A program made the translations under genes and the position numbers. From Phoronis australis (Eukaryota; Phoronida; Phoronidae), in the NCBI GenBank assembly GCA_002633005.1, contig NMRA01000114.1, positions 707,245 to 739,660 of the forward strand: a stretch of DNA of 32,416 nt. The letters are read 5' to 3'. Under the pieces are notes generated by a model. The model saw only the letters and a program-made list of their open reading frames with translations, was not told where the DNA came from and did not search any database. This document shows, one piece after another, positions 8,107 through 17,085 of this stretch (its first letter is position 1; every line of letters starts with the position of its first letter).

Positions 8107-11100
8107 CTGAAACGAAAAATATTTGTTTCGAGGTTACAGCAATGACCAAAATCTTCGGGATAAAGTTGTTCCTAACGACATTTTGGTTTTTCTCATTTTA
8201 TACTCCCCCAAGATGTGTGGTTCGATCAGTAAACGTTTTTATTTTCTTTACATTTCAGTGCTGGTGCGAGACCACTTTTGTTTCAGAAAATACTGATTTC
8301 GTCTGGGAAATTGTGATTGAAGAAGCCAGTTTCAAAAAATATTTATCGTCGGTCGCGCGCGGGGAACCAAACTTAACTTTAATTCACAGCTACTATCTTA
8401 GCTAATTAGAAGTTTTGTTTTGAGGTCGAGTCCAAACGGTTGCAGTTGATTATAACGAACCGGTGTTAGTATTTTTACGAAAAAAAAGTAACAGTTCAGA
8501 GGTCAATTTCGTTGTGACTTCAAGAAAGATGGATCCCGGATGTAAACAATTTTTTTTTAATTCCTTGGCGGGTTACACGCACATGACACTTTCTCTCACT
8601 GCTGCGATGATCTTCAGGTGACATGTATTCACACCAAATAGCCTATCTAACCTTAATCTATGTGATGCGGTGGCTGATTAAAGTGGGCTCCACGAGGAAA
8701 ATAGCAACCAATTTTGCACACTGATGAGGAAAGTATATAATATAGATTTGTTACTACTTCTATCCGATTTAGTATAGACAAGACTTAGTTACCGTCCCAG
8801 CAGGGAGTCAGTTGATGTTATGCCCATGACCATGTCGATGGCAGCGTCCGCCTCCTGAATTGTGTTGTCAAATTGCTGGTCAGCTTTTTTATGAAGCTGC
8901 AAATATATAAATAGGAAAAGTGTTATGAAAAACAACACTTGCTTGTGTCTACAGACTGGAGACATTCTGTTTCATGTATGTGGGTAATCCAGATTTTTGT
9001 AAAGGCGTTCATGCACGACATTCATCCAGAATGGAATGTTTGCAGTTTAAAGGCTGCTCTTGAAACGTGTGGCTGTATTAATTAGAAACGGCAAGCGCAC
9101 ATACCAATCGATGTCATATTGACTAACAGGAAAAAGTATATAATGCAATCCAATGTACCCGAGTTTTTAACATTTCACCCAAGATATCCCTAGAGCAAGC
9201 CCTTTGCAGTTGCTTTTCCGTAGCGCTCACCTCGGCACATTCCGTGATAAGACTTTGGTTGGCGCTTTCATACATGGCTTTCGTCACTTGGTTATTTGTG
9301 ACGTCGTTCTTTTACGCCACCCAGGTTTGACGGTGGACTCGGGCAGTTGTTCTGTACCTCAAGTCCATTTTTCTGTGACTTTCCGCCAGCCGAGGCTCTT
9401 CCTTCAATAGAGAACAAGGCAAAATTGTGCAAGGATGCATGTCCCACGCGTGCACATCGAGCGAAAAGCCACGGTGAGATGTTGGCCAGGACAGAATGTA
9501 CCGATCACATGTGGTGGATACATCTGTCAGGAAAGGTTGGTTAGAACAAACCGAACACAGGGTCGTTCTGTTGAAAAGACGTCCGCGGTAAGGCATTCGT
9601 AGCAAATTCGTTAACTACCCGGTATTAGACAAAGCACAATAAAATCAGGCACGTTTGGTGTTTTCAATATCCAAGCAGTAAACACCTGGGAGGGCACAGT
9701 AGGTGAGAGATCTTGTTAATACTGTGTACTGGCGCCATCTTGAACTCTGCGAAAAATCTACAACTTTGATACCGGGTGTCTTCAATGACTCATTTTGTTT
9801 CGCTGTAAATTGCTTTCATTGATACTCTTGTTGAACATAAATGCACAGAAATAGCATTAGATGTACTAACAACAGCCGACAGAGGAGGTTCGATGACTTA
9901 AAACGCAGAAATACAAAGGACAGTTAAAAGCAGCGGTAGCAATCCATGCGCGCACCCAAGCTTTCATATGCGTTGGCTCGACATTGCCGACGATGTGGAC
10001 CTTACACTAGCAAAAAAGCGGACGGACTATAAAAAAATCACGGGGTACCAGGTACGGAGCTGTGAATTGTGCGTTTTCGACTTTTTAGTGGACTTTTGTC
10101 TCGTTTTCCGGACTTCTTGTTTCTCAGTGGCGGACCTTTTTGTCTACTTTGCCAAATGGGGGCTCCCTGGGTGCGCATGCAATCACAAGAAAATCACCAA
10201 CTAAGGTTTCTATTTTTGTCACCCTTCACATATATTTGTCACTACTTACGTCGGTCAACTTATCCACTTTCTTCTGACATTTCTCCTGCACGATGTTTCT
10301 TTTCACAACTTGCTGAGCAGTTTTTTTCCCTGTATCCATGCTCTCTACACTTCTAAAGAACATACAAATAATACACTACTTTAGTTAATGTCCTACAATA
10401 ACACTTGGTTTAACCCCAACACGTCGTAGCCAACTCTCTAACCAGCTTATGGCGATGCAGGTGCAGGTGACCAATTCAAATCTGTTCAAATTATTCTCAC
10501 AGCAGTACAGTGTACAAGCGCAGGTAGCGCAGGCTGGTGGGTTACAAAAGTTCCAGACACTTAAAGCTAATGAAACTTTGCCTCCAAATGTAGTTCGGCG
10601 ATATGACTGCAGAAAGTCTCGCCGGTAATGAGCAAAAAGGCATGCAGTTAGGACGAATTTCAATGGATCACATGAATACAGAAAATTATTTAACATGGCA
10701 AAGTCGTAATCAATTAATCTTTGTCCTTATTTTAGCCTTTAAAAGGGGCCATGAGCAGTCCTCTTGACGTTAGACTTTTTGAAACCGTGAGTGTGAACCA
10801 TGTTAATGATCATGTTGTAGCTCCTTGTTCTTTGATTACCATTATTCTTATGAAAGAGCAACCTTTTCCGTAAAATAAACCAAATCACACAGAATTTTGA
10901 ACTTTTAAGTATTTACATGCATCATGTTAATTTGTCCAGTTCTTAGAAATTAAGGGCTGAACCAGAAGGTATACATGTTTTGAGCTAATTTAAAGAAGTA
11001 GGTCACTTTCGTTTGATGGTGATTTGGCGAGAAATGCAACTTCGCTAAGAGACATTCTTCAGAAGTGAAATTTATGTTACTAGGCCTACAATTGAGGCGT

Positions 11101-14100
11101 CTTAAGTCTGTTTGACTACCATAATCAGATAGCAGCTGAACACTGCCATCACAACAATCAAACTTACGACTTGAATACAGCCATTGACCTCTCTGCGTCG
11201 TATTTCATGAGATCAAGTCTTCTTTGAAGGTCATTTTTCCGCGAGTCCATGAAATTCCAGAACTCTTCGACCTTTGTAGTATATTGGCCTATGAGAGATT
11301 GTGAGCAGACATTTTGAAAACATTGAAAATTTAAGCCTAGTGACTTGACTGGTCTTTTCAGTACGGCGGTCTACCAGGCGTGCCTTCAGTAGACGCTAGG
11401 ACCTACGCTAGGACCTAGCCAAAAGCTAGTCAAGGTCACGTGCTCTTATTTAAAATACACTGCAATATCTCGCGTAATCTCGCAAAGTCTTGCTTTTAAG
11501 CTAGGTCCTAGCGTTACTGAACGGAAGGCAGGACTATATGAAGCTCGGGGATCGCGGGCACGAGCCCTCTGGACTGCCTGTGTAATACTTCTGCAGCCTG
11601 CTATTGCCGATATTTAGTACGGCATTTTAAGCTGTACTAATCCTTGTTGTTAAGCGGAATATGTCCTTGTCCTTCAGTAATTTTCGCATGCACCTTCCTA
11701 CGACCCTGGTTCTTTAGCAACTGTTTTATTTGTAAGTTAGTTCCACATAGACGTCTAGGCGCAAGTGGAAACAATAACTAAAACTGAATAATTCCATTAA
11801 AAAGACATACATGTAAAACTAATGCAGCTACAGTGATAAAAGGGATCTAAGACTCCTGTTTGTTCAAAACAGTTATGCGATTAATGATGCTTCTTGGCTT
11901 AATCAATCCACCAAGTTTGGCTACCCACGTGGCACTGCAATAGGGGCGGTGGCGAAATTGGTCGCTAATAAGAAGGGGATGAGGCGAAGAAATGAAGGAA
12001 GTGATACCGATATCGTCCCGACACCCCAGGTGCCGGAATCCTGTGCACGCCTCGTCGATATTTCAGAGACCGCTGACGCACGTTCCTTTATATGGTTGAC
12101 ACCGTAAAAACTGGGGCCCGTCCCAGGAAACTGGGTTAAGTTAATTTTTTTTTCAAATGGCTAACATTCGTCTTACGTTTTGAAAAAAGTTAAAACTTAA
12201 CATTAGTTTGCCTTTGAATAAAGAATTTTAGACCTCCATAGACCGNACCATGTTAATGATCATGTTGTAGCAGCTTGTTCTTTGATTACCATTATTCTTA
12301 TGAAAGAGCAACCTTTTCCCGTAAAATAAACCAAATCACACAGAATTTTGAACTTTTGAGTATTTACATGCACCATGTTAATTTGTACAGTTCTTAGAAA
12401 TTAAGGGCTAAACCAGAAGGTATACATATTTTGAGCTAATTTAAAGAAGTAGGTCACTTTCGTTTGATGGTGACTTGGCGAGAATTGCAACTTCGCTGAG
12501 AGACATTCTTCAGAAATAATAGCGTTTCAAGTGAAATTTATGTTACTAGGCCTACAATTGAGGCGTCTTAAGTCTGTTTGACTACCATAATCAGATAGGA
12601 GCTGAACACTGCCATCACTACAATCAAACTTACGACTTGAATACAGCCATCGACCTCTCTGTGTCATATTTCATGAGATCAAGTCTTCTTTGGAGGTCAT
12701 TTTTCCGCGACTGCATGAAATTCCAGAACTCTTCGACCTTTGTAGTATATTGGCCTACGAGAGATTGTGAGCAGACATTTTGAAAACATTGAAAATTTAA
12801 GCCTAGTGACATGACTGGTCTTTTCAGTACCGCTGTCTACCAGGACTATATGAAGCTCGGGAATCGCGGGCACGAGCTCTCTGGACTGCCTGTGTAATAC
12901 TTCTGCAGCCTGTTATTGCCGTATTTAGTACGGCATTTTAAGCTGTACTAATCCTTGTTGTTAAGCGGAATATGTCCTTGTCCTTCAGTAATTTTCGCAT
13001 GCACCTTCCTACGACCCTGGTTCGTTAGCAACTGTTTCATTTCTAAGTTAGTTCCACATAGACGTCTAGGCGCAAGTGGAAACAATAACTAAAACTGAAT
13101 AATTTCATTAAAGGGACATAAAACTAATGCAGCTACAGGAGTGATAAAAGGGATCTAAGACTCCTCTTTGTTCAAAATAGTTATGCGATTCATGATGCTT
13201 CTTGGCTTAATCAATCCACCAAGTTTGGCTACCCACGTGGCACTGCAATAGAAGCGGTGGGGCACGTTCCTTTATATGGTTGACACCGTAAAAATTGGGG
13301 CCCGTCCCAGGAAACTGGGTTAAGTTATTTTTTTTTCAAATGGCTAACATTCGTCTTACGTTTTGAAAAAAGTTAAAACTTAACATTAGTTTGCCTTTGA
13401 ATAAAGAATTTTAGACCTCCATAGCCCGACTGCGTTTCGTAGACCATTCCTCTTTGGATTTTGAGGTAATATTTTTTGTGACATATATTGTCGCAGTAAC
13501 ACATATGATTGTCCCCACGTCAATATGTGTTGATGTTGACGGCATATATTTTCTGACTAGGTACTATTGTATATATATTACCGTCGCGGGTAACAATATA
13601 CATAGAATGCTCTGTTCGGGGTGAAGCCACGCTGTCTCCCTGTTAAACTTATTTTAACTCGCTGTCGGAATAGCCTTTTCGTTACGGCAAATCCCGATCC
13701 ACGTGGCAACTCTGTCAAGAGAGTGATTAGTTCTCACTTAAGTCCATGCTTTTCTATAAGTAAAAAGTTATAGTGCAGTGAGCAATTCAGTTTGTCTACA
13801 TCAAGTGTTACGATCAGAAACATGATTCTCTGCAATACCCGCGAATACACTCACTTTCTGCCTTGCAGAGTTTCAAAGTCTTTTGCTGCCGTCTATCCAT
13901 TTCTCGTACAAGCCTGCTTACAACTTTTCCCATCTCCTTACAGCACTTCATCTCGGCTTCATAGTACTTTGCCAGGTTGTTCTGCACCCTTTAAATGAAA
14001 AGTACTTATGGGATTAACAAATCTGCATTTGGGATAATAATCTTTGCAGTACAATGAGCGAACATACCGTTAGATATTGATTTAAAACACATTTCCAAAG

Positions 14101-14521
14101 TTGCGTGAGTTTTGAAGTGGTACAGTGAGTGCAATAATTGTTTGTCTTGTTGATACATTGTTTCATCACAAAACATACTATATATGGAAGACTCGGTAAG
14201 GAATACGTTCGAAACAAACATACTTGTGATCAGTGCACTCAGTTTTTCAAGTTATTAGAAAAACAAGTGCACTGAACTGGTGCACAATTGTAAACAAATA
14301 AACAAAAGGTATCCCGGTAACATCTGGATCTGCGAAAAAATCAAGTTAGTCTATCAATGTCGACTATTTTCTTTGCGAAAAGCACATTGCAATGCTGGTT
14401 ATCTGCTATTTACTTACTCTTTCCTGATCTTCAGATCGTTAACACGATATTGCATCACATCTTTGATGATTTCAAGTGGCAAGTTGCCGTACATACTCGA
14501 ACTTCTCTCAACTTCTGTCAT
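7689..14521 (-). CDS. Six-exon gene encoding an unidentified coiled-coil protein with Ser/Pro-rich tail
   Basis: Rebuilt from sequence: exons 14521-14418, 13988-13855, 12754-12634 (or its duplicate 11288-11168), 10352-10250, 8896-8793 and 8106-7689. Every intron starts GT (GTAAGT, GTGAGT, GTAAGT, GTAAGT, GTAACT) and ends AG, and all junction phases agree (2,1,2,0,2), giving 327 residues with no internal stop. The start ATG (14521-14519) sits in AAAATGA, a good Kozak context. Residues about 14-190 are almost entirely charged amphipathic helix (for example YYEAEMKCCKEMGKVVSRLV, KVEEFWNFMQSRKNDLQRRL, LHKKADQQFDNTIQEADAAI), suggesting a coiled-coil or BAR-like helical bundle. Residues about 191-327 are Ser/Pro/Thr-rich and probably disordered. 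No signal peptide or membrane segment is visible. A GATAAA about 60 nt past the stop (7624-7629) could serve polyadenylation. I do not recognise the family; the helical look alone does not assign a function. Confidence 0.85.
8793..8896 (-). CDS. Exon 5 of the coiled-coil gene
   Basis: 104 nt between ATTTGCAG|CTTCAT and GGGACG|GTAACT. It encodes LHKKADQQFDNTIQEADAAI, then DMVMGITSTDSLLG. It is the last helical exon before the low-complexity tail. Of the three frames, the one predicted by exon 4 phase is open; the frame entered in phase 2 hits a stop. Confidence 0.85.
9204..9605. other. Intron 4 sequence with overlapping open frames, not recognised
   Basis: GC-richer than its surroundings and open on both strands for 65-97 codons. 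No family similarity, splice-site support or duplicated copy was seen, so the frames are treated as chance. The rest of introns 4 and 5 shows nothing except the MITE at 9945. Confidence 0.35.
9945..10179 (+). mobile_element. Complete MITE with CATGCGC termini and 5-bp target duplication, in intron 4
   Basis: The 235-bp element begins CATGCGCGCACCCAAG and ends CCTGGGTGCGCATG, an inverted repeat of 12-14 bp. CAATC flanks both sides (9940-9944 and 10180-10184). It is non-coding. Related truncated copies lie at 5918-6110 (minus) and 15032-15200 (plus), so the family is dispersed with three members in this window. Confidence 0.8.
10250..10352 (-). CDS. Exon 4 of the coiled-coil gene
   Basis: 103 nt between TTCTTTAG|AAGTGT and ACCGAC|GTAAGT. 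It encodes SVESMDTGKKTAQQVVKRNI followed by VQEKCQKKVDKLTD, strongly basic and helical. It ends in phase 0. Confidence 0.85.
10390..10796. other. Intron 3 segment, not recognised
   Basis: It carries a 103-codon minus-strand open frame (Cys-rich, ATCACTLYCCENN) with no family resemblance or splice support. It lies just outside the duplicated unit. Confidence 0.3.
11168..11288 (-). CDS. Exon 3, copy 1, of the coiled-coil gene (duplicate or other allele)
   Basis: It has the same splice sites as copy 2 (acceptor CTCATAG, donor GTAAGT) and the same length of 121 nt. It differs by two residues (Asp for Gln in NFM(D/Q)SRK; Ala for Thr in YD(A/T)ERS) and several silent changes. Both copies remain open with intact splice sites. 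Either an unmerged allele or a pair of mutually exclusive exons would explain this; the N at 12246 favours the former. Confidence 0.82.
11379..11532. mobile_element. Small MITE present in copy 1, absent from copy 2
   Basis: Copy 2 reads CTACCAGGACTATATG straight through at the empty site. In copy 1 about 150 bp are inserted between CTACCAGG and ACTATATG, with CAGG on both sides. The ends are inverted: left TGCCTTCAGTAGACGCTAGG; right, reversed, CCTTCCGTTCAGTAACGCTAG. Both lead to GCTAGGACCTA. It is non-coding. The exact duplication length (2-4 bp) is ambiguous. Confidence 0.82.
12246..12246. other. Single N exactly at the junction of the two duplicate copies
   Basis: The unknown base lies between ...ATAGACCG (end of copy 1) and ACCATGTTAATG... 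(start of copy 2). The other Ns in the window (16635, 16995, 18864) lie in G or C runs, unlike this one. Confidence 0.95.
12247..13428. repeat. Tandem duplication, copy 2 (contains exon 3 copy 2)
   Basis: 1182 bp matching 10797-12245. It lacks the MITE and the 117-bp segment of copy 1, and has a 13-bp extra AATAATAGCGTTT-like segment near 12516. Confidence 0.92.
12634..12754 (-). CDS. Exon 3, copy 2, of the coiled-coil gene
   Basis: 121 nt between CTCGTAG|GCCAAT and AAGTC|GTAAGT, phase 1 in and phase 2 out. It encodes QYTTKVEEFWNFMQSRKNDL, then QRRLDLMKYDTERSMAVFK. The exon is repeated at 11168-11288. Because its length is not a multiple of three, only one of the two can be used in a transcript. 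Confidence 0.85.
13855..13988 (-). CDS. Exon 2 of the coiled-coil gene
   Basis: 134 nt, entered at TTTAAAG|GGTGCAG and left at GCAGAAA|GTGAGT. It encodes VQNNLAKYYEAEMKCCKEMG followed by KVVSRLVREMDRRQQKTLKL, then CKAE. The alternative acceptor 7 nt downstream would hit a stop within ten codons, which supports the chosen one. Confidence 0.85.
14418..14521 (-). CDS. Exon 1 (coding part) of the coiled-coil gene
   Basis: 104 nt, encoding MTEVERSSSMYGNLPLEIIK and the start of the helical region, ending in phase 2 at GAAAGA|GTAAGT. An ATG 10 nt upstream (ATGGTGCC) is in another frame and stops after four codons. No convincing acceptor lies just upstream, and CRE-type sites lie at 14589-14612, so this is taken as the first exon. 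Confidence 0.78.
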
Positions 14522-14588
14522 TTTGGCACCATGAACGTATACCGCAATGTGAGTAACTTTAGCTATAGCGCTCTTACGAAACAATATG

Positions 14589-14612
14589 TGACGCAAATGT
14601 ACTATGACGTCA
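14589..14612 (-). promoter_or_regulatory. CRE-type sites upstream of the coiled-coil gene
   Basis: A perfect palindromic cAMP-response element TGACGTCA (14605-14612) and a TGACGCAA half-site (14589-14596) lie 70-90 bp upstream of the start codon, where a core promoter would be. Binding by CREB/ATF-type bZIP factors is a family-based inference. No TATA box is evident. Confidence 0.5.
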
Positions 14613-15031
14613 AAGCAGAGAGGCGTTCATCACATTGTTTGCTTTACTTGAGAACTACAAACGAAAAATTGATGGTTTTGACCGTGACAACCCCTCCCCC
14701 CGGCCGCCGCCCGTGTACTACATCTTCAGATAACAACCATGGTTATCGAGATGAACTATCAACGTCGTAATTTTGTTTGTTTTTTCATCAGGTTTTAACT
14801 AGTGAATATCACAGACAAAAAAATCTTACCACCCAGTCATTAGTGATTTCAACGGTTATCAGGGTGTTAAGACTGTAACCGTAGGAGAAAATGAAAAAAA
14901 AATCCGCACTTGTCACATCTGAAGCCGACCGATTAGCTACTAACTCGGAAATAAGTCTTGCAAAACACCACCCCTCATCCACAACAAACCCTTACCACTA
15001 CAGTAAATGCCAATTCCTTAAGTCTATCTTC
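14613..15031. other. Upstream region of the coiled-coil gene, otherwise empty
   Basis: A C/G-rich block (CCCCTCCCCCCGGCCGCCGC near 14690) may belong to the promoter region. An AACCATGGTT palindrome lies near 14737. No gene was identified. Confidence 0.35.
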
Positions 15032-15200
15032 ACATGCGCGCACCCAGTCTAAAATATGGGGGCTCGAATATTCCAGTATGTGGACCTTTTACGGCAAACT
15101 GAATCGGGGACTAAAAACAACAACAACAACAAAAAAACGGGTACAGACCTGTGAATTCTGCATTCTTGCCGAATTCCTGTGGACAAACTTACATGTTGTC
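15032..15200 (+). mobile_element. Truncated MITE copy (CATGCGC-type family)
   Basis: It starts ACATGCGCGCACCCAGTC and continues TATGGGGGCTCGAATATTCC, GTGGACCTTTTACGGCAA, GACCTGTGAATTCTGCATTC, parallel to 9945-10100. The right half is lost. A CAA repeat (15119-15136) sits in the middle. Confidence 0.62.
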
Positions 15201-15880
15201 AGTCAAGTTGGATCTCATGAATCGTGGAAACTTGTCATGTCGAGACGATCAAGCATAAAGTGTATTCCAAATATCCGTGGCAGTCAGAGACCGAAGTTCA
15301 AAATAAAACGGCCAGATCGGTAAAATTGTCGACCAGTTTAAAACTCGCCCGTCCGGCTACATAACTGAACTAATGCTGAACGTTCAATTCGCGCGCGTGC
15401 TTGACATAAGTATCCAAAAGTATCATTGGCCGTTGACAAAATACCGTAACACCCTGCATGCCAGCCGGAGTGGATGGTTGCGAAATCGAGCAGCAAATCG
15501 GTTTAGAGACCAGCATGAAAAGGGCATATACCAGCGGGCGACTTTTTGGTCGTGTCAATAGGGAAGGGTCCCCCAAATTAGCCAAAGTTTATCCTGGGAA
15601 ATCGGTGTTTTGTAGTAAGGTATACGTAATTCGCGTAGGCTATCATAGGCGGACTTTGGCAGCCACAAATGTATATACAGCAGTAAAACGTGAGGAAATA
15701 TTTACAAGTAGTTTATTACTTAACCTCGGTAATTGACCTATGGTCACTTTAAGGTACATACCCAGCTTCCTCTAACGGGTGATGTGTTGTGACCTAACGT
15801 AACAAACAAGAGCAACGCGGAGCGTTGAAATGCGCCCACAAATGCATCGCAAATGGTGTGCTCTTAGGGTTATTTATTTG
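15201..15880. other. Intergenic, open frames without support
   Basis: Overlapping open frames of 60-92 codons on both strands at 15370-15736 were examined. None shows a recognisable domain or splice signals consistent with a gene. Confidence 0.3.
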
Positions 15881-16500
15881 TATCATAAAAATGGCCACTA
15901 CATGGCGCAAAAACGTAAACTCCATCCAAGAACGGGATCATGCCATATTTCATAAAATCTGTCAAGGAATTTCAGGGAAACAAAGGAAAACAGAACAAAA
16001 TGAAATTGCCACTTGTGGGCACAGCGTCCAATAGATCCGCCTGACAGTCAGTCGCTATCATCAAACGTCCTCTTCACACTGAAAACATGTAGGCCAATTT
16101 TCAAAACCATCCCCAGAATGATTTGGTTGATCGAGGGGTGAACGCCAAAAAGATTTGAAAACAACAAAAATGGCCACCAGATGGCGCAAAATAACTCAAT
16201 TCCATCCAAAAACATGATGATAGCGTCATCTCACCAATAGATGCCTATATTCAAAATTTTATGAAAATCTGTTGAGGACCTTTGAAAATACAGACTGGTA
16301 AACATAAAAACTAAAATTGCCACTAGGGGGTACACCAAAAGTTAGATCTGTCCGAAAGTCGTCGTCGTCCGTTCTCAACATCATATAAATACACTTGCTA
16401 AATTACGTAAAGATCCTGCAAACGGTTTAGGAGATACAGCGATGAGCGCAAAAAAAACACCAAAACTGCCACTAGGAGGTGCCACAGTAGTCGAACTCGT
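15881..16500 (+). repeat. Five diverged ~150-bp repeat modules, each with a CTCF-like core
   Basis: Modules carry an A-rich lead, then AAATTGCCACTAGGGGG-type cores: CCACTACATGGCGC (15895), CCACTTGTGGGCAC (16009), CCACCAGATGGCGC (16174), CCACTAGGGGGTAC (16320) and CCACTAGGAGGTGCC (16469), spaced 114, 165, 146 and 149 bp. Between cores, phrases such as AAAATCTGT(C/T)(A/G)AGGA and GGA(A/G)ATACAG recur. The cores fit the known CTCF consensus CCASYAGRKGGCRS closely. Whether the factor binds here is inference; the tandem repeat is visible. Confidence 0.68.
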
Positions 16501-16539
16501 CGGAAAACCATTGTCAGCCATCCACTTCATATTAGAAAC

Positions 16540-17085
16540 CATAGGCGGATTTAGGGGGGAGGCAGGGGGCCCGCCCCCTCCCCCCCCTTTGGCTGCAGCA
16601 AAAAAATAAAACAATAAGAACTTAGGGAAATGGGNTCCAGTCCAATTTCAAGTGTCAAATTCGGAACACGGCGCATTCGTAACGGAACTACGGCTAAGTA
16701 TAGGCTCTCCCGCGATATCCCAGGCGACCGGCTGTGGCGCTGTGCACTACGACTCCATTTCCGTCGTCTGCTCAGTGCTCCAAATCGTGGTGGTGCAATG
16801 GTAACGCACGCGCGCTCTATCCGCCAGGTCGTGAGTTCGAGTCTTTGATACTTGCAGTTTTTCCTGTTTGACACGTTCTCCGTGTTTTTTTTTTGCCTTT
16901 TTTCTTGGATAATACTTCAGGAATCAAGGAAAATGCTTGATTTTTTGAGGTAAAAACAGAGAAATTTCCTGGGCGGGAGGGTGGGCAAACCCCCNGCGCA
17001 TCTACAATCGTGGTTCAGTTTGCGCAAATGCTTACAGCCGGGCAAAATGTTGGGGCCCCCTTGTGATATCCTAGATCCGCCACTG
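16540..17085. mobile_element. MITE-like element with CAT/GAGGCGGAT termini enclosing a tRNA-derived segment
   Basis: Left end CATAGGCGGATTTAGGGGGG; right end reversed CAGTGGCGGATCTAGGATAT, both leading into a GGGGGCCC block. These are the CAGTGGCGGA-type ends seen at 6483 and 18633. The interior is non-coding and holds the pol III boxes at 16791-16843. No target duplication was found, so the boundaries are provisional. Confidence 0.55.
16785..16865 (+). repeat. tRNA-derived SINE-like segment with pol III A and B boxes
   Basis: A box TGGTGCAATGG (16791-16801) and B box GAGTTCGAGTC (16833-16843), about 42 bases apart, stand within GTGGTGGTGCAATGGTAACG...GGTCGTGAGTTCGAGTC, followed by T runs. 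No acceptor-stem pairing or proper anticodon arm supports a functional tRNA, so this is a tRNA-derived SINE head or tRNA relic. Confidence 0.6.

Larger units (their letters stand above)
10797..12245. repeat. Tandem duplication, copy 1 (contains exon 3 copy 1)
   Basis: From ACCATGTTAATGATCATG to CCTCCATAGACCG it aligns with 12247-13428 nearly base for base. It has two large extra segments: a 154-bp MITE (11379-11532) and about 117 bp around 11955-12075. Substitutions run at a few per hundred bases. Confidence 0.92.

Noticed and set aside
7793-8149. Alternative minus-strand frame overlapping exon 6 (118 codons)
   Set aside because: It reads through the acceptor site and is not the frame set by the exon 5 phase.
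9204-9605. 97-codon minus-strand frame in intron 4 as an extra exon
   Set aside because: Exons 4 and 5 join in phase without it, and no good acceptor and donor pair bounds it.
15370-15736. Overlapping open frames on both strands (62-92 codons)
   Set aside because: No domain, start context or splice signals; composition does not differ from its surroundings.
16785-16865. Functional tRNA gene
   Set aside because: A and B boxes are present but the acceptor and anticodon stems do not pair, so only a tRNA-derived segment is called.
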